This document shows positions 25,558 to 34,537 of a stretch of 58,764 bases of DNA, one piece after another (position 1 is the stretch's first letter; every line of letters begins with the position of its first letter). Source of the stretch: Burkholderia paludis (GTDB lineage Bacteria; Pseudomonadota; Gammaproteobacteria; Burkholderiales; Burkholderiaceae); NCBI RefSeq assembly GCF_000732615.1, contig NZ_JPGL01000067.1, positions 1 through 58,764 of the forward strand, written 5' to 3'. The notes beneath the pieces were generated by a model. It searched no databases. It saw only the letters and a list, made by a program, of their open reading frames with translations, and had not been told where the DNA came from. Made by a program: the position numbers and the translations under genes.

Positions 25558-26346
25558 ATGACCGAAGAAAACACCATTGCAGAACGACTGTGGAGCGCGC
25601 AGCAGCGTAACGAGCCGTGTCCGCCGGTCCGCGATCGCCTGGAGGGCATGGATGAGCACGCGCAGGCGGCGTTCGCCTATGCGGTGCAGCAGCTCAACAT
25701 CCAGCGTCAGTTGTCGGCGGGCCGGCGAATCGTCGGCAGGAAAATCGGCCTGACATCGCTGGCGGTGCAGAAACAGCTTGGCGTCGACCGTCCGGATTTC
25801 GGCACGCTGCTGGACGACATGGCGATCGTCGACGGCGAGCCGATCGATACGTCGCGTCTGATGCAGCCGAAGGTCGAGGCAGAGATTGCGCTCGTACTGA
25901 ACAAGGATCTCGTCCACGAGCGCAACACCGTTGCCGATCTGATCGATGCGACGGCCTATGCGCTGGCGGCGATCGAGGTGGTGGACAGCCGAATTGCCGG
26001 CTGGAACATCCGCTTCGTCGATACGGTAGCGGACAACGCTTCGTCGGGCTTGTTCGTGCTCGGCACGCAGCCGGTTGCGCTGTCGACGCTCGACCTTGCC
26101 GGGTTATCGATGCGAATGACCTGCGGGGCGGAGACGGTGTCGCAGGGCATGGGAGCCGCGTGCCTCGGCAATCCGCTGAACGCCGCGCGTTGGCTGGCCG
26201 ACACGCTGGTCGAAGTCGGCACGCCGATGCGCGCGGGCGACGTGATCCTGACCGGCGCATTGGGGCCGATGGTACCGGTGCAGGCGGGCCTGACCTATAC
26301 GGCGCACATCGACGGCTTCGCCCCGGTGCGGGCGATCTTCTCCTGA
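25558..26346 (+). CDS. cmtF: 2-Hydroxypenta-2,4-dienoate hydratase
   Basis: This 262-residue member of the MhpD/fumarylacetoacetase-like hydratase family shows RRIVGRKIGLTS, the acidic metal-binding stretch KVEAEIALVL and the C-terminal segment GDVILTGALGPMVPV. It hydrates 2-hydroxypentadienoate to 4-hydroxy-2-oxovalerate. The spacing to cmtE is 10 bp and to cmtH 13 bp, so all are in one transcript. Confidence 0.9.
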   Translation: MTEENTIAERLWSAQQRNEPCPPVRDRLEGMDEHAQAAFAYAVQQLNIQRQLSAGRRIVGRKIGLTSLAVQKQLGVDRPDFGTLLDDMAIVDGEPIDTSRLMQPKVEAEIALVLNKDLVHERNTVADLIDATAYALAAIEVVDSRIAGWNIRFVDTVADNASSGLFVLGTQPVALSTLDLAGLSMRMTCGAETVSQGMGAACLGNPLNAARWLADTLVEVGTPMRAGDVILTGALGPMVPVQAGLTYTAHIDGFAPVRAIFS

Positions 26347-26359
26347 CGAGGGTTTTCAC

Positions 26360-27301
26360 ATGATTCATCACACGCACAAGGCCGCGATCATCGGTTCGGG
26401 CAACATCGGCACCGACCTGATGATCAAGATCATGCGTCACGGCAAGCACCTCGAGATGGCGGCGATGGTCGGCATCGATCCTGCGTCCGACGGTCTCGCG
26501 CGCGCCGAGCGGCTCGGCGTCGCCACGACGCACGAAGGCGTCGAGGGGCTCGTACGCCTGCCGGTGTTCGACGAAATCGATTTCGTGTTCGATGCCACCT
26601 CGGCCGGCGCGCATGTGAAGAACGGCGCATTGCTGCACGCGCTGAAACCCGGTGTCCGCGTGATCGATCTCACGCCTGCCGCGATCGGCCCGTATTGCGT
26701 GCCGGTCGTGAACCTCGACGCGCACCTCGATGCGCTGAACGTCAACATGGTGACGTGCGGCGGCCAGGCGACGATTCCGATGGTCGCGGCCGTCTCGCGC
26801 GTCGCGAACGTCCATTATGCGGAGATCGTCGCGTCAATCAGCAGCAAATCGGCGGGGCCCGGCACGCGCGCCAACATCGACGAGTTTACCGAAACGACAT
26901 CGAAGGCGATCGAGGCGGTCGGTGGCGCGACCAAGGGCAAGGCGATCATCATCCTGAACCCGGCCGAGCCGCCGCTGATGATGCGCGACACCGTCTACGT
27001 GCTGTCCGAGGCCGCGAACCGCGGCGAGATCGCGGCGTCGATCGAAGAGATGGCGAAGGCGGTGAGCGCGTACGTGCCGGGGTATCGGCTCAAGCAGAAG
27101 GTGCAGTTCGACGAGATTCCCGCGAGCGCGCCGCTCAGCATTCCGGGGATCGGAAAATTCAGCGGCCTGAAGACGTCCATCCTCATTGAAGTGGAGGGCG
27201 CGGCGCACTACCTGCCGGCCTACGCGGGCAATCTGGACATCATGACGTCAGCCGCGCTCGCCACCGGCGAGCGCATGGCGCGATCGATGCGTGTCGTCTG
27301 A
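26360..27301 (+). CDS. cmtH: Acetaldehyde dehydrogenase (acylating)
   Basis: This 313-residue MhpF/BphJ-type enzyme has the NAD motif GSGNIGTD (residues 12-19) and catalytic C133 in MVTCGGQATIP. It converts acetaldehyde, CoA and NAD to acetyl-CoA and works in a channelled complex with the aldolase encoded next. The ATG at 26360 follows a GAGG. It precedes the aldolase gene by 13 bp, the usual order for this pair. Confidence 0.92.
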   Translation: MIHHTHKAAIIGSGNIGTDLMIKIMRHGKHLEMAAMVGIDPASDGLARAERLGVATTHEGVEGLVRLPVFDEIDFVFDATSAGAHVKNGALLHALKPGVRVIDLTPAAIGPYCVPVVNLDAHLDALNVNMVTCGGQATIPMVAAVSRVANVHYAEIVASISSKSAGPGTRANIDEFTETTSKAIEAVGGATKGKAIIILNPAEPPLMMRDTVYVLSEAANRGEIAASIEEMAKAVSAYVPGYRLKQKVQFDEIPASAPLSIPGIGKFSGLKTSILIEVEGAAHYLPAYAGNLDIMTSAALATGERMARSMRVV

Positions 27302-27314
27302 CTGGAGCACGGGC

Positions 27315-28328
27315 ATGAACGAGAAACTCTATATTTCCGACGTGACACTGCGTGACGGCAGCCACGCGATTCGCCATCAATACTCGATCGAAAACGTTCA
27401 GGCGATCGCCCGCGCGCTGGATCGCGCGCACGTCGACAGCATCGAGGTCGCACACGGCGACGGCCTGCAGGGATCGAGCTTCAACTACGGCTTCGGCGCG
27501 CACAGCGATCTCGAGTGGATCGAGGCGGTGGCCGACGTCGTCGAGCACGCGCAGATCGCCACGCTGCTGCTCCCCGGCATCGGCACGATTCATGACCTGA
27601 AAGCCGCATACGGTGCGGGTGCGCGCGTGGTGCGCATCGCGACGCATTGCACCGAGGCGGATATCTCGAAGCAGCACATCGAGTATGCGCGCGAACTCGG
27701 GATGGACACGGTCGGCTTCCTGATGATGAGCCATATGACGACGCCGGAGAAACTGGCCGTCGAGGCGAAGAAGATGGAAAGCTATGGCGCGACCTGCATC
27801 TATGTCGTCGACTCGGGCGGCGCGCTCAGCATGAACGACGTGCGCGACCGCTTTCGCGCCATCAAGGCGGTGCTGAAGCCCGACACGCAGACGGGCATCC
27901 ATGCGCACCACAACCTGAGCCTGGGTGTCGCGAACTCGATCGTCGCCGTGGAGGAGGGTTGCGACCGCATCGATGCGAGCCTCGCCGGCATGGGCGCCGG
28001 TGCGGGAAATGCGCCGCTGGAGGTGTTCATCGCGGCCGCGGAGCGCATCGGCTGGCGGCACGGCACGGATCTCTACACGCTGATGGACGCGGCCGACGAC
28101 ATTGTGCGCCCGCTGCAGGACCGCCCGGTACGGGTGGATCGCGAGACGCTCGCGCTTGGTTATGCGGGCGTGTATTCGAGCTTCCTGCGCCACTCGGAAG
28201 CGGCCGCGCGGAAATACGGCCTGAAGACCGTGGACATCCTCGTCGAGCTTGGCCGGCGGCGCATGGTGGGCGGGCAGGAGGACATGATCGTGGATGTCGC
28301 ACTGGATCTGTTGCGCGACACTGCGTAA
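27315..28328 (+). CDS. cmtG: 4-Hydroxy-2-oxovalerate aldolase
   Basis: This 337-residue DRE-TIM metallolyase has VTLRDGSHA at its start and the metal-binding HAHHNLSLGVANS; GAGAGN follows. It splits 4-hydroxy-2-oxovalerate into pyruvate and acetaldehyde and partners with CmtH. The ATG at 27315 has a GGAG at 7-nt spacing and is preferred over GTG 27291, which overlaps cmtH. It is the last gene of the cmt run; 255 bp follow with no clear terminator. Confidence 0.92.
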   Translation: MNEKLYISDVTLRDGSHAIRHQYSIENVQAIARALDRAHVDSIEVAHGDGLQGSSFNYGFGAHSDLEWIEAVADVVEHAQIATLLLPGIGTIHDLKAAYGAGARVVRIATHCTEADISKQHIEYARELGMDTVGFLMMSHMTTPEKLAVEAKKMESYGATCIYVVDSGGALSMNDVRDRFRAIKAVLKPDTQTGIHAHHNLSLGVANSIVAVEEGCDRIDASLAGMGAGAGNAPLEVFIAAAERIGWRHGTDLYTLMDAADDIVRPLQDRPVRVDRETLALGYAGVYSSFLRHSEAAARKYGLKTVDILVELGRRRMVGGQEDMIVDVALDLLRDTA

Positions 28329-28583
28329 CGCCGAAGCCGCAAGCGTGGGGCAAACACCGGACGCGTCGGTCGAGCCGTTGTTTCGCTCCCTGACGATATC
28401 GCCGCGCGACGGAGATCCGCATTGTCAGAATGAGGCCACCAGAGATCAGCGTCACGAAATAAAAGAGACGAGCCTGTATTGAATGAACACGTGCACTTCG
28501 GCAACGCAGCTTCAATGGCGATCTGCCGGACGTCTCTTGTTCAGGAATAAAAAAAAGCCGTCGGATAGAGGTGAAGGAGACAC

Positions 28584-29702
28584 ATGAGGCATCAACGAGC
28601 AGCGCTATTCGCAATAGCGGGGAGTATCTGCGCCCCCGTATGTGCACAACCGGCCATTACCTTGTATGGAATCGTCGATACCGGCGTGGAGTTCTTCACG
28701 CATGCGTCAGCCACGGGCGGTGCAATGGTGCGATTCCCGACGATCAGCGGCGGTGACCTGCCGTCGCGTTGGGGGATACGTGGCGAGGAGGATTTGGGCG
28801 GTGGAATCAAGACGGTGTTCACGCTCGAAAGCGGTTTCGCGCCGGCCAACGGCACCTTGCTTCAGAACGGCCGCTTGTTCGGCCGCCAGTCGTTCGTCGG
28901 GATCAAGGGTGAGTGGGGACAGGTGACCATTGGGCGGCAGATGAACATGACGATGTACGGGATGGCCGATGCGGACGTGATCGGTCCGGCAGCGTTCAGC
29001 CTGGGGTCGTTCGACGGCTATCTTGCCGCGGCACGCGCCGACAACAGCATCGAATACCGCGGCACATTCTCGGACCTGACGCTGGGCGTCAGCTATTCGT
29101 TCGGACGCGACGGCCTGCCGGCCGGCAATTGCGGCGGGCAGTTGCCGGGCGACATGATGTCGTGCCGCGCCGTGACCGCCATGCTGAAGTATGACCGTCC
29201 TGCCTGGGGCACCGCGCTCATTTACGACGAACAGCGCGGCGGCGCAGGTGCAACTGCGATAACGGTCGTGCCGGGCGTGCGCGGTGTCGCGTTCGGCGGT
29301 TCAGGCGATAGCGACCGGCGCTATCAGGTAAACGGCTACGTTCTCGTCGGGAACGTGAAGGTCGCGGGCGGATGGGTGCACCGGGAAATCAACGGAGATG
29401 TCATGACCGTGCGAACGGATCTCGGCTACCTCGGCGCATCGGTGAGCTATGTGGCGTGGACCTTCGACGCCCAGGTCTCTCATGTCAGGAATCGCTCGTA
29501 CGATGCGGACGGAACGATGGGTGTGGTGCGCGCCAACTACCGGCTTTCCACGCGGACTTCCGTCTACGGCCTGGTTGCGTACATGAAGAACAGCGGTAGC
29601 GGTGCGGTTTACTCGGTTTCGGCGAGCAGTCCTGTTACGGCCGTTCCTGCCGCGGGCGTGGGGCAGGCGGGAGCAATGGTCGGTATCCGGCACCTGTTCT
29701 GA
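28584..29702 (+). CDS. Outer-membrane general porin (Gram-negative porin, OmpC-like of beta-proteobacteria)
   Basis: This 372-residue protein has a signal peptide ending at about residue 22 (VCAQPAITLYG), the porin marker SRWGIRGEEDLGGG, GRLFGRQSFVGIKG and a C-terminal Phe (VGIRHLF), all typical of beta-proteobacterial trimeric porins. It likely admits polar or anionic aromatics such as p-cumate. A strong AAGGAGA precedes the ATG. It lies 255 bp after cmtG, without a cumate operator, so it may have its own promoter. Confidence 0.85.
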   Translation: MRHQRAALFAIAGSICAPVCAQPAITLYGIVDTGVEFFTHASATGGAMVRFPTISGGDLPSRWGIRGEEDLGGGIKTVFTLESGFAPANGTLLQNGRLFGRQSFVGIKGEWGQVTIGRQMNMTMYGMADADVIGPAAFSLGSFDGYLAAARADNSIEYRGTFSDLTLGVSYSFGRDGLPAGNCGGQLPGDMMSCRAVTAMLKYDRPAWGTALIYDEQRGGAGATAITVVPGVRGVAFGGSGDSDRRYQVNGYVLVGNVKVAGGWVHREINGDVMTVRTDLGYLGASVSYVAWTFDAQVSHVRNRSYDADGTMGVVRANYRLSTRTSVYGLVAYMKNSGSGAVYSVSASSPVTAVPAAGVGQAGAMVGIRHLF

Positions 29703-29856
29703 TCGCGGCATCGACGCGCCGGGCGTATTGATATGCCTTCTGAAGGTGGTTTGAGAGTCGGAAGTAGTCGAATAATAAATTCGGACTGCTGTTAATTTTA
29801 TTGATGAAAACAGGTATCGGGAAATCGTTGCCGGCGCGTGGTTACTGGAGGAAATG

Positions 29857-31020
29857 ATGAGCGAAGAAGCACAGGCAAGCGGGCCGTGTTCAGGGCTGCG
29901 CGTTCTGGAGTTCGGATCGATGGTGTCGGCGCCGTTGGCCGGTCAGATCCTGGCGGACATGGGTGCGGAGGTCATCAAGATCGAGCCGCCGGAAGGCGAT
30001 CCGATGCGCCGTGTCGGACCGTTCCACAAGGGCATGGGTGCGCTGTTCATGACGGTGAACCGGGGCAAGAAGAGTGTGGTTCTGGATCTGAAATCGCCCA
30101 GGGATCTGGAACAAGCGGTCGGGCTGGCGCTGTCGGCCGATGTGTTGATCCACAACATGCGCCCTCGTGTGATGGACCGTCTCGGCCTTGGATACGACGC
30201 GCTACGCGATGCCAACCCCAGGCTCGTCTACACGTCGATCTCCGGGTTCGGCGAGTCAGGGCCGTATGCGTCCCAGCCTGCGTACGACCACGTTCTGCAG
30301 GGTATGACCGGCGTCATGTATCTCCAGGGGCGTGGCGATACGCCGGAACCCATCCGCAACCTGCTGGTGGACAAGTCCACCGCGACGATCACGGCGAGTG
30401 CGGTTCTGGCGGCGCTGCTGCACCGAACGCGCAACGACGGACGCGGGCAGCGCATCGATGCGTCGCTATTGAACGCCTTTTCGTGGTTCGGGCTTACCGA
30501 CAATATCGGGAACCACACGTTCCTGACGCCGGACGCCCGGAAGGCGTCTCCTCTTGACATCCATCACCCGCTTCGAACCAGCGACGGATGGGTCATCGGC
30601 CACATCCAGACCGACGACCAGTTTGCGGCGGCCTGTCGCCTTTTCGGGCGAGAAGACCTGCTCGATGACGAAACGTGGAAGTCGCCGGCGAAAAGAATCG
30701 AACGAAATGGCGAAATGTGGCAACTGCTCGGCAGGCGGGCGACTGCGATGACCCGCGCCGACGTTCTGGAACGCGCGAAAGCCGAGGGTGTGGCGCTTGG
30801 TCCGATCTACACACTGGACGAATTCTTCGAGGATCCGCAGGTCCGGGCCAGCGATATCTATGTCGATCACGAAGACCCTGAATTCGGCGTGATTCGACAG
30901 ATGAATTTTCCGGTGCGTTTCGAACGCTCGACGATCGACGTCAGAAGACGCGCACCGGTTCTTGGCGAGCATACCGAAGAAGTGACAGGCATGACGAAAC
31001 AACAAGAGAGGCGTTCGTGA
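29857..31020 (+). CDS. Class III (CaiB/BaiF family) CoA-transferase
   Basis: This 387-residue protein has the family start LRVLEFGSMVSAPLAGQILADMGAEVIKIE compressed within residues 13-42 and the probable catalytic Asp in NLLVDKSTA. It moves CoA between carboxylic acids. ATGs lie at 29854 and 29857; GGAGG is only 2 nt from the first, so the second is preferred. With the following acyl-CoA dehydrogenase pair it could activate and dehydrogenate isobutyrate or another side-chain acid; the substrate is not visible in the sequence. Confidence 0.82.
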   Translation: MSEEAQASGPCSGLRVLEFGSMVSAPLAGQILADMGAEVIKIEPPEGDPMRRVGPFHKGMGALFMTVNRGKKSVVLDLKSPRDLEQAVGLALSADVLIHNMRPRVMDRLGLGYDALRDANPRLVYTSISGFGESGPYASQPAYDHVLQGMTGVMYLQGRGDTPEPIRNLLVDKSTATITASAVLAALLHRTRNDGRGQRIDASLLNAFSWFGLTDNIGNHTFLTPDARKASPLDIHHPLRTSDGWVIGHIQTDDQFAAACRLFGREDLLDDETWKSPAKRIERNGEMWQLLGRRATAMTRADVLERAKAEGVALGPIYTLDEFFEDPQVRASDIYVDHEDPEFGVIRQMNFPVRFERSTIDVRRRAPVLGEHTEEVTGMTKQQERRS

Positions 31021-31117
31021 CCGTTTTTCCCGGCGCCGCTTGCTGATGCCGGTTGCATATCGACGAGCATCGCGGAAATGACTTGAACTGCATCGTGCAG
31101 GAGAACAGGAGAGACAC

Positions 31118-32197
31118 GTGATTACTTTCGATTTGAGCGAAGAACAGGAAATCGCACGATCCGCGATGAGAAGTTTCGCGGAAGGGGAGTTGCGGCCGAT
31201 CGCGCAGAAGCTGGACCGCGAGTCGGCCATTCCGGCGTCGACGCTGGATTTGCTGTGGTCGACCGGGCTCGCCCAGATGCAGGACACCGAGAACAAGCGT
31301 CAAGGCTCGGTTCTCAATGCGATCGTGCTCGAGGAACTGGCCGCTGCCGACGCGACGCTGGCGCTCGCACTCGCAACACCGATTGCATTCGAGCAAGCCA
31401 TCATGGGGCAGGGGTCGGTGGCACAGCGTCAGGCTCTGCTGCCGCTCTTCCAACGCAACTCGTTTCATGCCGCCGCGATTGCGGTGATGGAGCCGCACGT
31501 CGACGCCGATGTCTCGATGCCGAAGACAGAGGCCGTTCGCGATGGCGACGGGTGGCGGCTCACGGGACGCAAAACCCTGGTGCCGCTTGCCTCCGCCGCC
31601 AGCCATTTCCTGGTCATTGCTCAAGCTGACGGCAAACGCGCGGCCTTCATCGTCGATCGCGCCGCGCCGGGCGTTCGCGTGGAGGTGCCCGTTCCGACCG
31701 TCGGACTGCGCGCGCTCGCGATGAGCGACGTGTGTTTCGACGACGTGCAGATTGCACCCACGGCGCGCCTGGGTGAACACGCGGACGCCGACATTCAACG
31801 CATTGTCGATTCGTCGCGCGCGGGTCTTGCCGCCGTGATGGTCGGCTTGTCGCGCGGGATCCTGGAATACGTCATCCCTTACGCGAAGGACCGCGTGGTG
31901 CATGGCGCGGCGCTGGCGAGCAAGCAATCGGTGGCCTTTCGTATCGCGGATGCGTACATCGATGTGTCGGCAATGCGACTGATGGCATGGCGTGCCGCTT
32001 TCGAGCTGGGGAACGGCCAACACGCCACGCGCTCGGCCCGACTTGCCTACACCTATGCCGCTCGTCAGGCGATGCTGATCGCGGACGAGGGTTTGCAGAT
32101 CTTCGGCGGGCACGGATTCGTGCGCGAGCATCCGATCGAAATGTGGTATCGCAATGCCCGGGCCGTCTCGATGCTCGAAGGCGTCGCAGGGATCTGA
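31118..32197 (+). CDS. Acyl-CoA dehydrogenase family protein, short form
   Basis: This 359-residue protein has the acyl-CoA dehydrogenase fold: an N-terminal helical part, a central beta domain, and a C-terminal LQIFGGHGFVREHPIEMWYR. A candidate catalytic Glu is E354 (LEGVAGI). It stops six residues later and so lacks the last helix of typical enzymes, and it lacks the usual SEPxAGSD motif. The start is GTG, after AGGAGA. It is 21 bp before a second, full-type dehydrogenase, and the two may form a mixed complex. Confidence 0.8.
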   Translation: MITFDLSEEQEIARSAMRSFAEGELRPIAQKLDRESAIPASTLDLLWSTGLAQMQDTENKRQGSVLNAIVLEELAAADATLALALATPIAFEQAIMGQGSVAQRQALLPLFQRNSFHAAAIAVMEPHVDADVSMPKTEAVRDGDGWRLTGRKTLVPLASAASHFLVIAQADGKRAAFIVDRAAPGVRVEVPVPTVGLRALAMSDVCFDDVQIAPTARLGEHADADIQRIVDSSRAGLAAVMVGLSRGILEYVIPYAKDRVVHGAALASKQSVAFRIADAYIDVSAMRLMAWRAAFELGNGQHATRSARLAYTYAARQAMLIADEGLQIFGGHGFVREHPIEMWYRNARAVSMLEGVAGI

Positions 32198-32218
32198 CAT
32201 AAACCAAGGAGATCGAAC

Positions 32219-33373
32219 ATGGTTGACTTTACGCTCACGCCGCGGGACGAGCACTTGGTGAGCATGGCTCGCGAGGATGCGAAGATTGCCCGGAAATATG
32301 CACGGTACTACGATCAGAATCACGAAGAACTGGAGCCGGTTGCGCTTCCGGAATCGGCGGATCGTCCGGATCCTTATGCATTGCTCGACGCGGATCCTGC
32401 CGGAACGAGCGGCCCGATCGTGACGCAGTCCCTGCTGTTTCTGGAGCATCCGGACGTTCGCATGAGGCGCGACACGAGCCGGTTCCTGGGAACCAGGATC
32501 ATCGAATATGCGGGGACGCCGGATCAGGTCGACCGGTTCGGCGACAAGCTGCTTTCGATCGCGATCTCGGAGCCGGGCGCCGGCTCCGATCCGCGTGCGA
32601 TGGCCGGGCACGCGCGCTACGACGAAGCCACGAATGAGTGGGTACTCAATGGCGAGAAGATCTATTGTTCTGGCTTCGGCGAAGCGGCAGGTGCGGTCGT
32701 ATTGCTGAAGGGGCCGCCGGATGAACGGGGTATCCGCCCGTTCCACTCGTTCGTGGTCGAGAAGAACATGCCGGGTCTGGTGCTGCTTGGCCAGGTCGAC
32801 AAGATGGGCATACGCGCATGGGACACCGCGGATTTCGTGCTGCAGGACTGTCGGGTGCCGCCGACGCACAAGCTCGACGCGGATCTCAAGCGTACGTTGA
32901 TGGTGTTCAACGGGTCGCGCGCGATGGTGACCGCCTTTGGGTTGAAGACCGCCAGGAATTTGCTCGACGAAGTCCGGGATACGTTGCTCGACGAAGGACG
33001 CGCGATCGATTACGAATGCGGGCGCAATGCGCGCTCCGCGGTACAGGATCGCATCATCGCTCTTGAAGCGCTGCACGACGCGACGGAACTGATGATCCTG
33101 CATGCGAAATGGGCCGAGCAGCAGAACGGCGTGACCGACGAGCGAACGATGATCGAGGCCTCGATGGCGAAGGCGCTAGGCGGTACGGCTACGCGGCGCA
33201 TCAGCCAGGATTGCATGGAGATCCTCGGCCCGCTCGCGTTGACGGAGGCGCGACTGGCCGAGAAGTGGTTTCGCGACGCCCGCATATTCGATATTTTCGA
33301 AGGTGCGGGCGAGGTCAACCGTCTGATCGTTGCCCGATGGCTGCTTGGATATTCGAACAAGGAACTGAACTAG
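32219..33373 (+). CDS. Acyl-CoA dehydrogenase family protein, full form
   Basis: This 384-residue acyl-CoA dehydrogenase has the flavin-side motif ISEPGAGSDP, the basic segment RIIEYAGTPDQ and the catalytic-Glu region IFEGAGEVNRLIVARWLLG (E361). AAGGAG precedes the ATG. It carries features the preceding short paralogue lacks, which resembles two-gene heteromeric dehydrogenases of side-chain degradation. Possible substrate: isobutyryl-CoA to methacrylyl-CoA, inferred only from isobutyrate release by the cmt pathway. Last gene of the catabolic island. Confidence 0.85.
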   Translation: MVDFTLTPRDEHLVSMAREDAKIARKYARYYDQNHEELEPVALPESADRPDPYALLDADPAGTSGPIVTQSLLFLEHPDVRMRRDTSRFLGTRIIEYAGTPDQVDRFGDKLLSIAISEPGAGSDPRAMAGHARYDEATNEWVLNGEKIYCSGFGEAAGAVVLLKGPPDERGIRPFHSFVVEKNMPGLVLLGQVDKMGIRAWDTADFVLQDCRVPPTHKLDADLKRTLMVFNGSRAMVTAFGLKTARNLLDEVRDTLLDEGRAIDYECGRNARSAVQDRIIALEALHDATELMILHAKWAEQQNGVTDERTMIEASMAKALGGTATRRISQDCMEILGPLALTEARLAEKWFRDARIFDIFEGAGEVNRLIVARWLLGYSNKELN

Positions 33374-34119
33374 GATCGGTTGACACGGGAGACGCGCTGT
33401 GAGGAAACGACGATCGAAGATCGATTGAGCCTAGACGACCAAATACCGGGGGGATTCCGGATAGGCGGCGTGAGCCCGCAGGCCGATGCCGAAGCAGGTT
33501 TTTCCTCCCCCCGGACTTTGCATTTCCGATCGTCCGAACGGCCGAACAGCCGCCTCCCGTGCTCGACTGGAACAGCGTGGCAAGCTGCCGAATCTGAAAC
33601 AGTGAACCCATTTGGAGGTCGACATCGAAAGTGTAGGTATCCAGATGAGTGTGTCAGGATTTGCCAGGGTAAGCAGTCGGGTTGTGTTCGTCACGAATTG
33701 AATGAGCGTGATAAGTCGTCATTCTCGGCCTCATTTTGTGACCCGGTGTCGATTCCAGCACTGCACTTTCCGCCTGCTTTTTCGTGCCCTGTCTCACAGC
33801 GCTCGATATCTCGAAGCACAAAGAGAACTTCGCCCTGGGCGCGCAGCTTGATCGCGGCGCACATCCAGGCGCGAAGGGAGACGAGCAGCGCGTCGATGCG
33901 GCTCGTCAATCGGGGCGACAATGCACAGAAGTTGCTTCTCGTGGCAATTGGCGCGTGTGAGTGGGTTCACCATGGAAACGCGATGTCGAGTGTTTCTCGG
34001 TTATCGCCGAGGAACAGCGACGGAAGGAAACGCGACAGGAACATGAACGCGTTATAACAATGCATGAGTAGTGCACGGCGGGGATGTCAGAATTTCCGTG
34101 TTCAAGACGAGGTTGAGAT
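33374..34119. other. Gene-free junction between catabolic island and T6SS locus
   Basis: These 746 bp contain only open frames without ribosome sites or recognisable domains on either strand. I see no RNA gene or terminator with a T-run. Next to an IS256-type remnant it looks like a recombination junction with decayed sequence. Confidence 0.5.
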
Positions 34120-34338
34120 TCAGGCGGATGGTCGAATGAATCGATCTGCAGAAAAGATAGCGAACGGGTTCATGGCTGTCTTCCAGTCGTGAGCGACATG
34201 TCCCCAGTCAGCCGTGATGTTGCGAAGTGCTAGCCAAATTGGTTTCGTTGCCGCCTTGTCGGTCGGGAAGTGGCCCCTGGTCTGGACGATCTTGTGTAGC
34301 TGCGAGTTGATATTCTCGATGGCGCTCGTAACCGGCAT
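34120..34338 (-). pseudogene. C-terminal fragment of an IS256/mutator-type transposase
   Basis: The minus strand reads TSAIENINSQLHKIVQTRGH, followed by FPTDKAATKPIWLALRNI and FAIFSADRF. This matches the C-terminus of IS256-family transposases (TNAIESLNxxLRKVxKTRGxFP, LALRNI, FAIxFGDR). The N-terminal two thirds of the gene, including the DDE residues, are absent, so it is dead. It lies 200 bp downstream of the tssA stop and marks the edge between the two gene blocks. Confidence 0.8.
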
Positions 34339-34537
34339 GATCTAGCCGGTACCTCGCGTTTCCGCGCCGAGCGGTCAGTATAAAAATTTGGAAATTTCCC
34401 GCGTAACTCTTGTAGATTGGGCATTCAAGAGCTTGCGTGAATACCGATCCACATCAAGGAATCTCATAGCACTCGAATTCCGGATCCGGATGTATGACGT
34501 TGATTGTGGGTAGAAGCCGTGCCGAATTTCTCGCCTG

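Noticed and set aside
18694..28328. Biphenyl or ethylbenzene (bph/etb) pathway
   Set aside because: An extra decarboxylase gene between ring cleavage and hydrolysis and the cumate-type operators indicate a carboxylated substrate, p-cumate.
30941..33103. A 720-codon minus-strand open frame across the acyl-CoA dehydrogenase genes
   Set aside because: It is antisense to two clear dehydrogenase genes and shows low-complexity Arg/His-rich sequence typical of shadow frames.
33380..34057. A 225-codon plus-strand frame after the last acyl-CoA dehydrogenase
   Set aside because: No recognisable motif, no ribosome site, and composition unlike a protein; taken as decayed junction sequence.
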